Positions 1 through 8,568 of a DNA stretch of 64,000 bases are shown here, in pieces. Below the pieces are notes generated by a model, which saw nothing but the letters and a program-made list of their open reading frames with translations, did not search any database and had not been told where the DNA came from. Origin of the DNA: Paracoccus liaowanqingii. Its GTDB lineage: Bacteria > Pseudomonadota > Alphaproteobacteria > Rhodobacterales > Rhodobacteraceae. Location of the stretch: assembly GCF_004683865.2 (NCBI RefSeq), contig NZ_CP038439.1, forward strand, positions 2,234,001 through 2,298,000, given 5' to 3'. The position numbers and the translations under genes were made by a program. How positions within the stretch are numbered: position 1 is the stretch's first letter; each line of letters starts with the position of its first letter.

Positions 1-92
1 GCGCATGGAACGCCTTCGCAAACGACCCCGAGCGCGTCCGATCGATTGCCACGCGTGAATACGCAAAAGGGGTCAGTGCTTAGGGCCGTTGG
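1..92 (+). mobile_element. IS630-family element, right end only (copy 0)
   Basis: The end of an IS630-type element that starts before the window. It matches, in opposite orientation, the end of the copies at 6440-7595 and 17940-19095, and stops at the same terminal sequence ...GCCGTTGG followed by a TA dinucleotide (93-94), the usual IS630 target duplication. It sits next to a gene fragment at 242-1027 and may have truncated it. Confidence 0.85.
3..83 (+). CDS. IS630 transposase, C-terminal end (partial)
   Basis: Only the last 26 codons lie in the window. They read AWNAFANDPERVRSIATREY and then AKGVSA before the stop at 81-83. The copies at 6449 and 17949 end almost identically in AKAVNA. 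The DDE catalytic residues lie upstream of the window, so activity cannot be judged. It points rightward, whereas the other two copies point leftward. Confidence 0.85.
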   Translation, partial: AWNAFANDPERVRSIATREYAKGVSA

Positions 93-241
93 TATAAGTC
101 TGCAGACGGTTTGCCCGAACCGGAGATCCCCGGGCGAACCGGTCCCCGCGCCGCTATCCGACCGCAATCCCGATGTGAGCCTGACCCTTGACTGAACGAG
201 GGCAGCGCGGCGTTGATGAACGGGCGTTTGGCGAGCTGTAG

Positions 242-1027
242 CAGGCACCGGCGCGCGAGCAGCAAATGCGGGCCGGGTGTGTCGACAGTGCGACTCAAGT
301 GAACCAGGCCTCGACCGGCACCGTCGACGCTCAGCTCAACGAGCGTCTGGGTCCGGCCCCGCCCGTCTTCCTGCTCGACGTATCGACGAACCAGGACCTT
401 CTCGGCGTCGAACTCTGGGGCATGCCGGCGGGAGATCGGAATGTCGACTTCGCCGAGGCGGCTACGGCAGGCCCGGCCGGCAGCGGCTTCCCGGTCGAGG
501 CGCTTGACGTCACCTCGAGGGTCGAGGCGATGCGGCTCGTCGCCCTTCCGCAAACTCAGTGGGAGCCGGTGCGCACGCTCGACGAAGATCAAGACATCCT
601 GACGCTCGGCTGGTTCCCGACACCGATTGCGTCGGCCACCGACGGCGGTGCGACGGTGCTGGGCGCGCGGTCGCAGAAGCTCGCGCCGGTGATCCCCGAG
701 CCGCTCCTGACCAGGACGAAACAGGTCTTCGACGACGGCACAAACATTGTCTTCCGCACGACCCTGCCGTTCAGTATCGTTACCGTCGTTGACCTTCAGG
801 CCGTCGACAATGCCGGCGTGCTATTCCGCGGGTGCGTGGATCTCGCCCACCTGCGCAACCCGGAAGAGGCCAATGGAGCCGCGCGTGGCATCGAAGCGCG
901 CCATGAGGTCACCACCCAGGGCGGCGTGGCTCACGCGCGGATCCTCATCGAAGTGCTGCATCTCCCGGAGGTCGGCCGAGGACAAGTCGAAGAGGCTCCA
1001 TCCGGCCTCTCGAGGAAGAAGAGCTGA
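242..1027 (+). pseudogene. Probable 5'-truncated gene fragment of unknown function
   Basis: An open frame from the stop at 239-241 to a TGA at 1025-1027, with an ATG at 266. Between about 320 and 850 it has strong G/C bias at third codon positions and a normal-looking composition with regular hydrophobic strands (for example ILTLGWFPTPIAS, NIVFRTTLPFSIVTVVDLQ), so I think this part was a real coding sequence. The last 200 bases lie antisense to the 3' end of the gene at 821-3421, with codons exactly in register, and are probably a chance extension past a rearrangement joint. The IS630 end at 92 may have removed the 5' part. No family recognised. The antisense frame is also open here, so the assignment is uncertain. 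Confidence 0.35.
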
Positions 1028-3421
1028 AGAACCGAGACCACCCACGCGCGGCAGGGTAGCCGTGCGGACATCTTCTCCCACGCTCAGGCGCCGGATCTTG
1101 GCCTCGACTTCCGGCGAGATCTCCACGCCGAGGCGCCTGCCGTCTGAGATCAGCAGCTCGTCCTGGATCTCCGGCGCCGCCGCGCGCCTCAGGAGGACTG
1201 GGGCTCCTGGACTCGCGACATTCCAGGTGGTCTCCGCCCTCTCGTCCACCACGATGAGACGGCGATCGGCGCCGGCGCCCTCGAACGTCATGGATCGGAC
1301 CTCGCCCGCGACCTCGAGAGTGGACTGCGGCTCGAAGGTGGTCTGGGTCCCGGATACGACCGCCCTCGATCCGGTGTCGCCGGATAGCCGCAGAACCAGC
1401 GCCTCGGGGCTCGCCTCGTCGGTCATGAACAGCGTGGCATGGATCACGCCCCGTTCCGTCGGGTGTGCGGTGACAAGCCTGCGGCCGTCTGGGGAGGCGA
1501 TCTCAAGGGACCGGTCAGGCTCAAGGTCACGCACGACCACCTGCCAGAGGACCTCGGGTCGCCAGCCGGGCTCCTCGATCGGTCCGGATGGACCCTTAGG
1601 CAGCGCGTGGACACGTGTCGTGATCGAGTCCCGCCAGATCTGGCACATCCGGTCGAAGCTCTCACGCAGCTGCTCCTGCCGGGCCGCCTCCTCGGGAGTG
1701 ATGGCAACGAAGTTGCCCAAGGTGATGATCCGTACGCCTGCGGACGTCACGACCCGCAGGCGGGCCGGAAAGACAGCGCTTGGATGTACCCGGCCATGCT
1801 CGTCAAGGCGCGGCCGGATCCACCAGGTGTCGCCCCTCTGATGGATCTCGAAATGCTCAGGCGTGTCGATCACCGCCACACGGCAGACCTGAGCGCCAGT
1901 GCTCGCGACGACCCTGACGTTGGCGGTGTAGACGACGTTGAACCCCCCGCGACCGCCGGTGCTCGACCTGCATGAGCCGTATATCTGCCAGCCGAAGGGG
2001 GAGGACTCGACCTCGATCGCCGCGGGCCGCGGCGGCGCGGACTGCACTGGCCCCGACATCACGAGCCCTTCCGGAGCCCCCTCAACATGCGTGAGCTGGA
2101 GGCGAACCGTAGCGCCCCCTGGGAATGGAAGCCTGAGGTCCAGCGGGTCGCGGCACTGATAGTGTTCGTCGTTGAGCTTCTGACAGTTTGCGCCAAGCGA
2201 CCTTGAAATGTCCTCCTCCAGCGACTGCGAATAGATTATACCAAGCAGGGCACTGAACGTCCCGATTGGCCCGAGAGCCAACCCCACCGAATAGGCGGCG
2301 ATACCAGTACCCGCAGGCTGGTCACGCAGGATCACTGGTCCCATAAAGGGCCACAGCAGGGCGGCCGTGACCGCACAAGCAATTGTTTCCAGATGGTTGC
2401 TCGGGCCGCCGTGGAGCCGATAGTCGTTTTGGAGCACGTTCGGCTGTGCGGGATCGACCGAGAAGCTCGCCCGGATGGTGGCCTCCACATCCACGTCGAT
2501 GTCGTCGACGAAGAACGGACAGGCATCGACCATCTCGATGCCCACCCGCGCCTCCAGGGTTGCCGCATTCGCCCGCCAAGTCACGTTCGGGCCCCAGCGG
2601 CGTCGCACCTTGGGCTGCGAGCTCAATGCATCGCCGATGCGGCGCGTGCTCTCCTGAACGAGCAGCCGGGCATCGGCGATCAGCGCCCAGCCACGATCTC
2701 CCAGTCGGCGCGTGGGCCCGCCCATGAAGAAGGCCTGGTTGACGTCCGGCTGACCGCGAGGAACATCGAACTCGATGCGAAGTGCCACGAAGGTGCCGTT
2801 CGGGTCGCAAGCCAAGCCCGCATTGACCGCAGCCATCGGACGGCCGAGCACACGCGAGATCGCTCCGAGATCCACCTCGGTCGTGGGCGGAACCAGGCTC
2901 GCGATCCGGGCCTCGATCCCGGCACGATGTGCTGGGGACAAGAGGGCCAGCGCGGGACCGAACTCGACATGGCTGAGCGCATAGGAGAGACGAACAGGAC
3001 CGGCAGACCCGATCCCGTGCGGGTGAGTGGGTTCGAGAGCGCAGTTGACGACGATATGGAGCGGAATGGCCTCGAGGGGTGGGGTGGCAGCATCACCACT
3101 CGCCTCGAGATCCGCGACCCGAACCTGATGGAGCTCCACCAACTGGCGTACCTGCACGTAAGGCACGGTGATGTTGAAGAGGTTCGTAGGCGAGAAGATC
3201 CAGACGAGCTGCGTCGCTGCGTGGATAGCGTTCCCGGCGGCGTCGAGCCGTCTCTCCCTCTGCACCTCCGTCTCGCCAGCGACGACGATACGGTCGATGA
3301 CGACACGCTCCCCTTGACGGTTCAGGAGGTCGTTGTCATCGGGGCAGATCGGAATGGCTTGCAGGCGCGACCGTAGAATTCCCCCGAAGGCCTCGGAGGA
3401 CATCTGAATTTCCGTGAACAT
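821..3421 (-). CDS. Large protein of unknown function (866 aa)
   Basis: A single 866-codon frame starting at an ATG (MFTEIQMSSEAFGGILRSRL) and ending at a TAG at 821-823. Third-position G/C bias supports this strand over the several open antisense frames. There is no signal peptide. Two hydrophobic stretches lie near the middle (around residues 355-400: TAALLWPFMGPVIL and GLALGPIGTFSALLGIIYS), so it may be membrane-associated there. The C-terminal third is strand-rich with repeated short 'DGRRL...' type turns (SPDGRRLVTAHP, ISDGRRLGVEIS), reminiscent of beta-propeller or beta-sandwich blades, but I cannot name a family. No partner gene is adjacent: a decayed transporter lies upstream and the IS630 end beyond its 3' end. 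Real gene likely; function unknown. Confidence 0.7.
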   Translation of the reverse strand: MFTEIQMSSEAFGGILRSRLQAIPICPDDNDLLNRQGERVVIDRIVVAGETEVQRERRLDAAGNAIHAATQLVWIFSPTNLFNITVPYVQVRQLVELHQVRVADLEASGDAATPPLEAIPLHIVVNCALEPTHPHGIGSAGPVRLSYALSHVEFGPALALLSPAHRAGIEARIASLVPPTTEVDLGAISRVLGRPMAAVNAGLACDPNGTFVALRIEFDVPRGQPDVNQAFFMGGPTRRLGDRGWALIADARLLVQESTRRIGDALSSQPKVRRRWGPNVTWRANAATLEARVGIEMVDACPFFVDDIDVDVEATIRASFSVDPAQPNVLQNDYRLHGGPSNHLETIACAVTAALLWPFMGPVILRDQPAGTGIAAYSVGLALGPIGTFSALLGIIYSQSLEEDISRSLGANCQKLNDEHYQCRDPLDLRLPFPGGATVRLQLTHVEGAPEGLVMSGPVQSAPPRPAAIEVESSPFGWQIYGSCRSSTGGRGGFNVVYTANVRVVASTGAQVCRVAVIDTPEHFEIHQRGDTWWIRPRLDEHGRVHPSAVFPARLRVVTSAGVRIITLGNFVAITPEEAARQEQLRESFDRMCQIWRDSITTRVHALPKGPSGPIEEPGWRPEVLWQVVVRDLEPDRSLEIASPDGRRLVTAHPTERGVIHATLFMTDEASPEALVLRLSGDTGSRAVVSGTQTTFEPQSTLEVAGEVRSMTFEGAGADRRLIVVDERAETTWNVASPGAPVLLRRAAAPEIQDELLISDGRRLGVEISPEVEAKIRRLSVGEDVRTATLPRVGGLGSSALLPREAGWSLFDLSSADLREMQHFDEDPRVSHAALGGDLMARFDATRGSIGLFRVAQVGEIHAPAE

Positions 3422-3519
3422 GAGAGGGCCCTCAAACGCCGTCGGCCAGCATCCTTACCTTGCGTCAATTGAGCGAGCTGAGCAAGGGTTATTTCTGAGA
3501 TCGTCGTAGCGGTCCCCCC

Positions 3520-4372
3520 ATGGTCCTGGCTGCGGCCGTGATGGTGGTCGGTTTAAGCACGGGCCTTGCTTCGCCGCCCATGGCTACCGTCGTAGCCGCC
3601 GCAGTCGCCAAGGGCCGGCAGGACGTGACGAACACCACGATCAATGCCGGAACAAGTGCGGGCGTGGCTTTGTTGGGGGCGGTCGCCCTTGCCATGGTAG
3701 GACAGTGGCGGCTGGCCTTCGGCGCGTTCGCCGCCGTTGCGGTTGTGCTTGCCATCAGCGCGGCAGTTTCGCTGCCATCATCTCAGGGCGGCAAAAGCGC
3801 GGGCGGCCTGCCACCGATGACCGGGCCCGTCTTGCGCCTGATTGCCGCCTCGTTCCTCATGGGGGGCGGCGAGCACCGCACTTTGGTCCTTCGGCGGCCA
3901 GCTTGTGTCGGAACGTTTGGGCTGGGGGCCGACCTGGGCCGGCATACTATGGAGTTGCATCGGCATCGGTGGGATCGCCGGGGCTTGGGCAGGCACCCTC
4001 GTCAACCGGTTCGGTCTCGATTGCGTCCATTGGTCATGCCTTGGGCCGATGGCGGGCTGCATCCTTGCGGTTGGTTCAAGTATCGCAACTCCCGCACTTG
4101 CGCTGATCGGCGGCGCTTTGTTAGGTGCTGCCTACGTGACGGTCACGGGGGTCTACCTGATCTGGGGGGTGCGCGCTTTGTCCGACCGTCCGGCGACAGG
4201 CCTGATAATCGGCTTCTTGACGATGGCCGTGGGTCAGACTGCCGGCGCGCCAGTTTTCGGTATCCTGATGGCGGGTCCTGGCGCCGGGCTGGCAGTGACG
4301 TGCTTTGCCGCACTTGCCATAACGGCTGGGTGCTTCCGGGCTAGAAGCGCAGTTGCAGATATCCCGGCGTAG
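3520..4372 (+). pseudogene. MFS transporter, 5'-truncated and frameshifted
   Basis: Reads as the middle and C-terminal part of a major facilitator superfamily permease (alanine/glycine-rich membrane helices such as ALLGAVALAMVGQWRLAFGAF and GGALLGAAYVTVTGVYLIWG). The first frame (from 3520) matches until about 3860. There, in the run TGGGGGGCGG, the reading switches to the frame that continues from 3842 to the stop at 4370-4372. The N-terminal helices and the conserved loop after helix 2 are missing. Two defects (missing 5' end and one frameshift) make it a relic. Substrate cannot be assigned. Confidence 0.75.
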
Positions 4373-4854
4373 ACTGAACGCAAAATCGGTTGCTATGTAA
4401 CAGACCGTTAAAGGGGCACATAGCATTGACCTTCGTCCCCCGGCGAGGGCGACCAGCGGTCTTGAGCACGGTCTCGGCGCAGTCGGCCCACTGCCGCCGT
4501 CGCCCGGTACCAGGCGCCGTAATGCAGCTGCTGCAAGCTAGACGTTCGTGCAACGCGCAGCGAGATCAGCCGTGCAGTGTCCGCGGTGCGGGACTTTGCT
4601 GCCGTTGATACCTATCCCCCTATGAGCATTCGCCGGCGCGGCATCACCGACGTGGAGGACTGAAAGCAGTCTGTCGGTGATGCGGCAAAGCATGCGCAGC
4701 ACTGAGCGGAAGCCGACACTGCTGTGCTAAGTTAGCCTGCGGTCCGGGATCATTTTAATTAGGCGGAGTGCTGTTTGACGGTGGGTGCGGCATTTCCAGT
4801 GCAGCATCAAACGAAAGGTCGTTCGACCGGTTTATGGCAGGTCCGCATTCACTC
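4373..4854. other. Region without a recognisable gene
   Basis: About 480 bases between the MFS relic and the IS256-type element. Short open frames exist on both strands, but none has convincing codon bias or a recognisable product. It contains one strong inverted repeat (4641-4683). Confidence 0.5.
4641..4683. repeat. Perfect 11-bp inverted repeat (long hairpin)
   Basis: GCATCACCGAC at 4641-4651 is followed after 21 bases by its exact complement GTCGGTGATGC at 4673-4683. The loop itself contains a shorter GGACT/AGTCT pairing. There is no T-tract, so it is not an obvious intrinsic terminator; it could be a relic of a mobile-element end. Confidence 0.6.
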
Positions 4855-6290
4855 GTGCGAGGTAGTGTCCGAGGACGTGGTGGACTTTTTCACCGCGCTG
4901 GCGGTGTAACCGGGGTGGCCATCGAGGACGTCGGTTTATGGTGGAGTTGCGAGCTTCAACCACGGACCGAGGAGAACCCCGATGACCGAGACCAACATGC
5001 CCTTGATCGAGCTTTTGCAAAAGCATGATGAGGGCGATTTTCTGCGCGCTGTTACCGAGGCCGTGCTTCAGACGCTGATGGAGCACGATGTTGAGGGCAT
5101 GATCGGCGTTGGCCGCTATGAACGCGGTGAAGGCCGCCAGACCTACCGCAACGGCTATCGTGATCGCGAACTCAAGACCCGGATGGGGGCGTTGAACCTG
5201 TGCGTGCCGAAGCTGCGGACGGGGTCGTATTTCCCGGGCTTTCTGGAACCGCGCCGCACGTCTGAGAAGGCGCTGGTGGCGCTCGACCATTGTTCTTGAA
5301 CCAATGGCGAACAAGGTCTCGCTCCAGGAGGCCTGGATCGGCGGCGTCTCGACCCGCAAGGTGGATGACCTGGTGCAGGCCATGGGGCTGTCGGGCATTT
5401 CCAAGAGCACGGTGTCCAAGCTTTGCAAGGACATAGATGAGCGGGTGCATGAGTTCCTCGATCGCCCGCTGGCGGGGGAATGGCCCTATCTGTGGCTGGA
5501 CGCGACCTATCTGAAGGTTCGCCAGGGCGGGCGGATCATCTCAGTGGCGGCCATAATCGCTGTCGCGGTGAACACGGACGGGCGGCGCGAGATCATTGGG
5601 CTGACCGTCGGCCCGTCAGAAGCCGAAACCTTCTGGACCGAATTCCTGCGGAGCCTGAAGGCACGGGGACTGGGCGGGTTGAAACTGGTAATCTCGGACG
5701 CGCACACCGGCCTGAAGGCGGCGATCCGCAGGGTGTTCGATGCGACCTGGCAGCGATGCCGTGTTCACTGGATGCGCAATGCCCTCGCCCATGTGCCCAA
5801 GGGCCAGCACACCGTCGTTGCGGCCGCGATCCGGCAAGCGTTCAATCAGCCCGACCAGAAAGGTGCTGTCGAGGTCTGGCGTCATGTGGCCGACCAGCTC
5901 CGCCCCCGCTGGCCGAAACTGGCCGCCCTGATGGACGAGAGCGAAGCCGATGTGTTGACCTACATGGCCTTCCCGGCCCAGCACCGCACCAAGCTTCACA
6001 GCACCAATCCACTGGAACGCCTGAACAAGGAGGTGAAGCGCCGTGCCGACGTGGTCGGGATATTCCCAAACGAGGACAGCATCATGCGGCTGATCGGTGC
6101 CGTCCTCTTCGAGCGGAACGACGACTGGCAAAGCCAGCACCGCTACATGATGGTCGAAGCCCTTAGCCAGATCGACACCGCCCAGATCGACCCGCTTCTA
6201 AGCATAACCACACAAGCTGCCTGACCGATGAACCCGATCGGCCATCCCAAAATTTACACCAGCTTGACGGACGCTGCCCTCGTGCGAGGG
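4855..6290 (+). mobile_element. IS256-family element with disrupted transposase
   Basis: Delimited approximately by imperfect inverted ends: CGAGGTAGTGTCCGAGGACG near 4858 and, in complement, CGAGGGCAGCGTCCGTCAAG near 6270-6290. The ends are approximate to within about 10 bases. It carries one mutator-type transposase, broken by an internal insertion (see 4982-6224). Confidence 0.65.
4982..6224 (+). pseudogene. IS256-family (mutator type) transposase, interrupted
   Basis: The first part (4982-5299) begins MTETNMPLIELLQKHDEGDF and carries the N-terminal GRYERGEGRQTYRNGYRDR block. The second part (from about 5304 to 6224) carries the catalytic core with the DDE aspartates in LDATYLKV and VISDAHTGLK and the glutamate in NPLERLNKEVKRR. 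In intact relatives the two parts are joined as ...SEKALVAVIQEAWIGG. Here about 43 bases replace roughly 6, adding an in-frame stop (TGA at 5297-5299) and changing the frame. All catalytic residues survive, but the protein would be made in two pieces. Confidence 0.85.
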
Positions 6291-6448
6291 CAGAAGAGTG
6301 CAAGGTCCCCCGCGGAGGACGATGTGGGGGACCGACCCATATGCCAGAAGTTATCAAATTTTTTCTGGAGATTTGTCGCATATCCTATGGTTCGGCCAAG
6401 AGCGACTAACATTCATCCTGACGATAAAAGTAGATTATACCCACGGCC

Positions 6449-6970
6449 CTAAGCATTGACCGCTTTTGCGTATTCACGGGTGGCAATTGATCGAACGCGC
6501 TCGAGGTCGTTTGCGAAGGCGTTCCACGCGTTGCAGCATCGGTCGACGATGTCTGCGTAGGTGTCAAAGACGGTGATGGCGAGGCAGTTTGCGCGCAGAT
6601 AGGCCCAGATGTTCTCAACCGGATTCAGCTCTGGCGCATAGGGCGGAAGCGTCACGATGGTGATGTTGTCGGGGATGCGCAGAGCGCTGGAGTTATGCCA
6701 GCCGGCGCCGTCCATCACGAGCACGGCATGGGCGCCCGACGCGACGGTTTTCGCGATTTCAGCGAGATGAGCGTTCATGGCCGAGGTATCGGCACGTGGC
6801 ATGACAAGTGCCGCGGTCGTGGCGCGCGATGGACAGACGGCGCCGAAGATATAGGCCCATTTGTAGCGGGTGTCGCGCGGCGCACGAGGCCGGGTTCCGC
6901 ACTCGGCCCAGGTCCGGGTGAGCGTCCCCTGTTGACCTACGCGTGCTTCATCCTGAAACCACACCTCCAA
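6449..6970 (-). CDS. IS630 transposase, orfB (DDE catalytic part)
   Basis: 173 residues carrying the IS630 catalytic triad: Asp in VWFQDEARVG, Asp in LVMDGAGWH and Glu in LNPVENIWAYL. It would be translated mainly as a fusion with orfA. A -1 slip on the A7 run at 7023-7029 (minus strand A AAA AAA) joins ...EAFKK to NFAATVKAALPE and then MEVWFQDE. The motifs are intact, so the copy may be active. It differs from copy 2 at a few sites (for example DLERVRS against DPERVRS). Confidence 0.9.
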   Translation of the reverse strand: MEVWFQDEARVGQQGTLTRTWAECGTRPRAPRDTRYKWAYIFGAVCPSRATTAALVMPRADTSAMNAHLAEIAKTVASGAHAVLVMDGAGWHNSSALRIPDNITIVTLPPYAPELNPVENIWAYLRANCLAITVFDTYADIVDRCCNAWNAFANDLERVRSIATREYAKAVNA

Positions 6971-7005
6971 TGGCTTCCCGTGCGCCGTCTCCGGCAGGGC
7001 GGCCT

Positions 7006-7512
7006 TTACCGTAGCGGCAAAGTTTTTTTAAATGCCTCCTGTGCCAACGGGTCGGATTTGGGGTGCTGTGGGCGCACCGACAGGCGGCGAAAGCCAAGGG
7101 CCGCCAGCTGTTTGCCGACCGTCCGCTCGTGCATGGCCACGCCGAAGCGATCTTCGATCTTGCGCTTGAGATCGACGCAGCGCCAGCGGACCACCCCATC
7201 GGCCTCAAGGTCAGGCCCTTCACGGACCATCCGGGCAAGTTCCGCTTTCTGCTCAGAGTTCAGGAGTGGCGACGGGCCTGCCGAATACCGGTTCGACAGA
7301 CCGGCGATCCCCTCGGCGTTGTAGCGATGAACCCAATCGCGCAGGGTCTGCCGATCCATGCCGCAGGCCTCCGCCGCCGTCTTGCGATCCGCGCCCTCCA
7401 GAACAAAAGCGATCGCCAAAATCCGCCGCACCGCTTTTGCATCCTTTGTGCGCGCCGCCGCCGCCCGAAGCTCGCTTGTCGACATATCCGTTCGAGTGAT
7501 CTCAATCGCCAT
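7006..7512 (-). CDS. IS630 transposase, orfA (DNA-binding part)
   Basis: Begins MAIEITRTDMSTSELR at the ATG preceded by GGAGG; the frame remains open a further 20 codons upstream without a better ribosome site. It holds the paired helix-turn-helix/winged-helix region that binds the element ends (KTAAEACGMDRQTLRDWVHR). It terminates at KKTLPLR just after the A7 slippery run that leads into orfB. Confidence 0.85.
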   Translation of the reverse strand: MAIEITRTDMSTSELRAAAARTKDAKAVRRILAIAFVLEGADRKTAAEACGMDRQTLRDWVHRYNAEGIAGLSNRYSAGPSPLLNSEQKAELARMVREGPDLEADGVVRWRCVDLKRKIEDRFGVAMHERTVGKQLAALGFRRLSVRPQHPKSDPLAQEAFKKTLPLR

Positions 7513-7605
7513 CAGAACCTCCATCTCTTGATGGCAATGATTCAGATTTTCAGGGCGAAGGGAATCCCGCACGAGTCAGAGATCCGGGCTGTTGGTATTA
7601 GAGGA

Positions 7606-8523
7606 TCACTTGACATCATTTGAAAGCATTCGACGTAAATCAGCTTGGCTGAGATTAGATAGTGCTGGGTGAGAGGGACGGACGTCACCGAGATCGCCAA
7701 CTATAGCGCGTGTTAAAAGCGCCACCAATTCCTCCGGCGCATTAGCGCTTGCCACTACCTGAGCAACGGGGCCGAAGCTGCTCACCTCTACGGTCTGCCC
7801 CAGGTATGTGTCTGCAGGAATAACGATAGGTAACAGACCAGGCATTTGCTGCATCACTTTAGCTGCAATCGCTATGGGAATTGGCAGCAGGCGAACGTCA
7901 CAGCGTCGATAGGCCTCAGCTGTTGAAGAATTTCGTATGCCAGAGACCCATATCAATGCATCTACGTCTCCATCACAGAGCCGCCCTGCCTGCGAGCCTG
8001 CATCATAATCGAGAAGTTGGTAATCCTCTTTCTTTATCCCGGCTGCATCCAGAAGCGAAAGCGCGATATCTCGAGTGCCAGAAGATTGATCGCCGATGTT
8101 GATCAAGGCGCGGCCAAGGTCATCCAGGCTGGAAATGCTTGATCGCGCCTGCACTAGCAGATGGACCGGCTCAGAATGGAGAGATGCCACAGTTTTGAAC
8201 AAAGGCTGGTTTCCATCGATGCTGCTCGACGAAAGCGCAATGTTTGATTGTATGACGGCAAAGGTGAGGGTACCATCTTCAAGCTGTTGGAGATTCTCTT
8301 TGCTTCCACTGCTTGCAGCAATCCCACAGCGCCAGCCGTGGGCAAGACTGTGACGATTAATAGAGCGACAGATCTCCGACGCGATCGGAAAATATATTCC
8401 TTTAACTTCTCCAGCGCCTAGTAAGAAGAAACGGTCCATATTTTCAGCCGCGGCAAATGAAGCTGAGCTGATTGCGCAACCGGCTGCCACGCCGGCCAGA
8501 CAGAACCATCTGAACAGACTCAT
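7606..8523 (-). CDS. TAXI-family TRAP-type solute-binding protein
   Basis: About 305 residues from ATG at 8523, which has a GGGAGAA ribosome site 5 bases upstream (the frame extends further but without one). A signal peptide (MSLFRWFCLAGVAAGCAISSASFAAA) is followed by the TAXI fold: FLLGAGEVKGIYFPIASEI resembles the usual 'GT..G.YYP.G' start, then LTFAVIQSNIAL and DVDALIWVSG. TAXI proteins bind organic acids or glutamate-like ligands in the periplasm for TRAP permeases, but no membrane permease gene is nearby, so it may serve as a sensor or partner of the divergent secreted-protein genes. The start is divergent from the gene at 8569, only about 45 bp apart. IS630 lies just past the stop. Confidence 0.8.
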   Translation of the reverse strand: MSLFRWFCLAGVAAGCAISSASFAAAENMDRFFLLGAGEVKGIYFPIASEICRSINRHSLAHGWRCGIAASSGSKENLQQLEDGTLTFAVIQSNIALSSSSIDGNQPLFKTVASLHSEPVHLLVQARSSISSLDDLGRALINIGDQSSGTRDIALSLLDAAGIKKEDYQLLDYDAGSQAGRLCDGDVDALIWVSGIRNSSTAEAYRRCDVRLLPIPIAIAAKVMQQMPGLLPIVIPADTYLGQTVEVSSFGPVAQVVASANAPEELVALLTRAIVGDLGDVRPSHPALSNLSQADLRRMLSNDVK

Positions 8524-8568
8524 AAATTTCTCCCGATAATCGCACGAATCAGGTATGATGATCCCATT

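Larger units (their letters stand above)
6440..7595 (-). mobile_element. IS630-family element, copy 1 (1156 bp)
   Basis: Ends at CCCACGGCCCTAAG (6440) and, in complement, CCAACAGCCCGGAT (7595), each flanked by TA (6438-6439 and 7596-7597), the expected IS630 target duplication. It has the same length as copy 2 (17940-19095) and differs from it at only scattered positions. Its right end lies about 10 bp beyond the stop of the TAXI-protein gene. Confidence 0.9.

Noticed and set aside
2393..3376. Long plus-strand open frame (327 codons) antisense to the large unknown gene
   Set aside because: Codon bias follows the minus strand; in GC-rich DNA antisense frames are often open.
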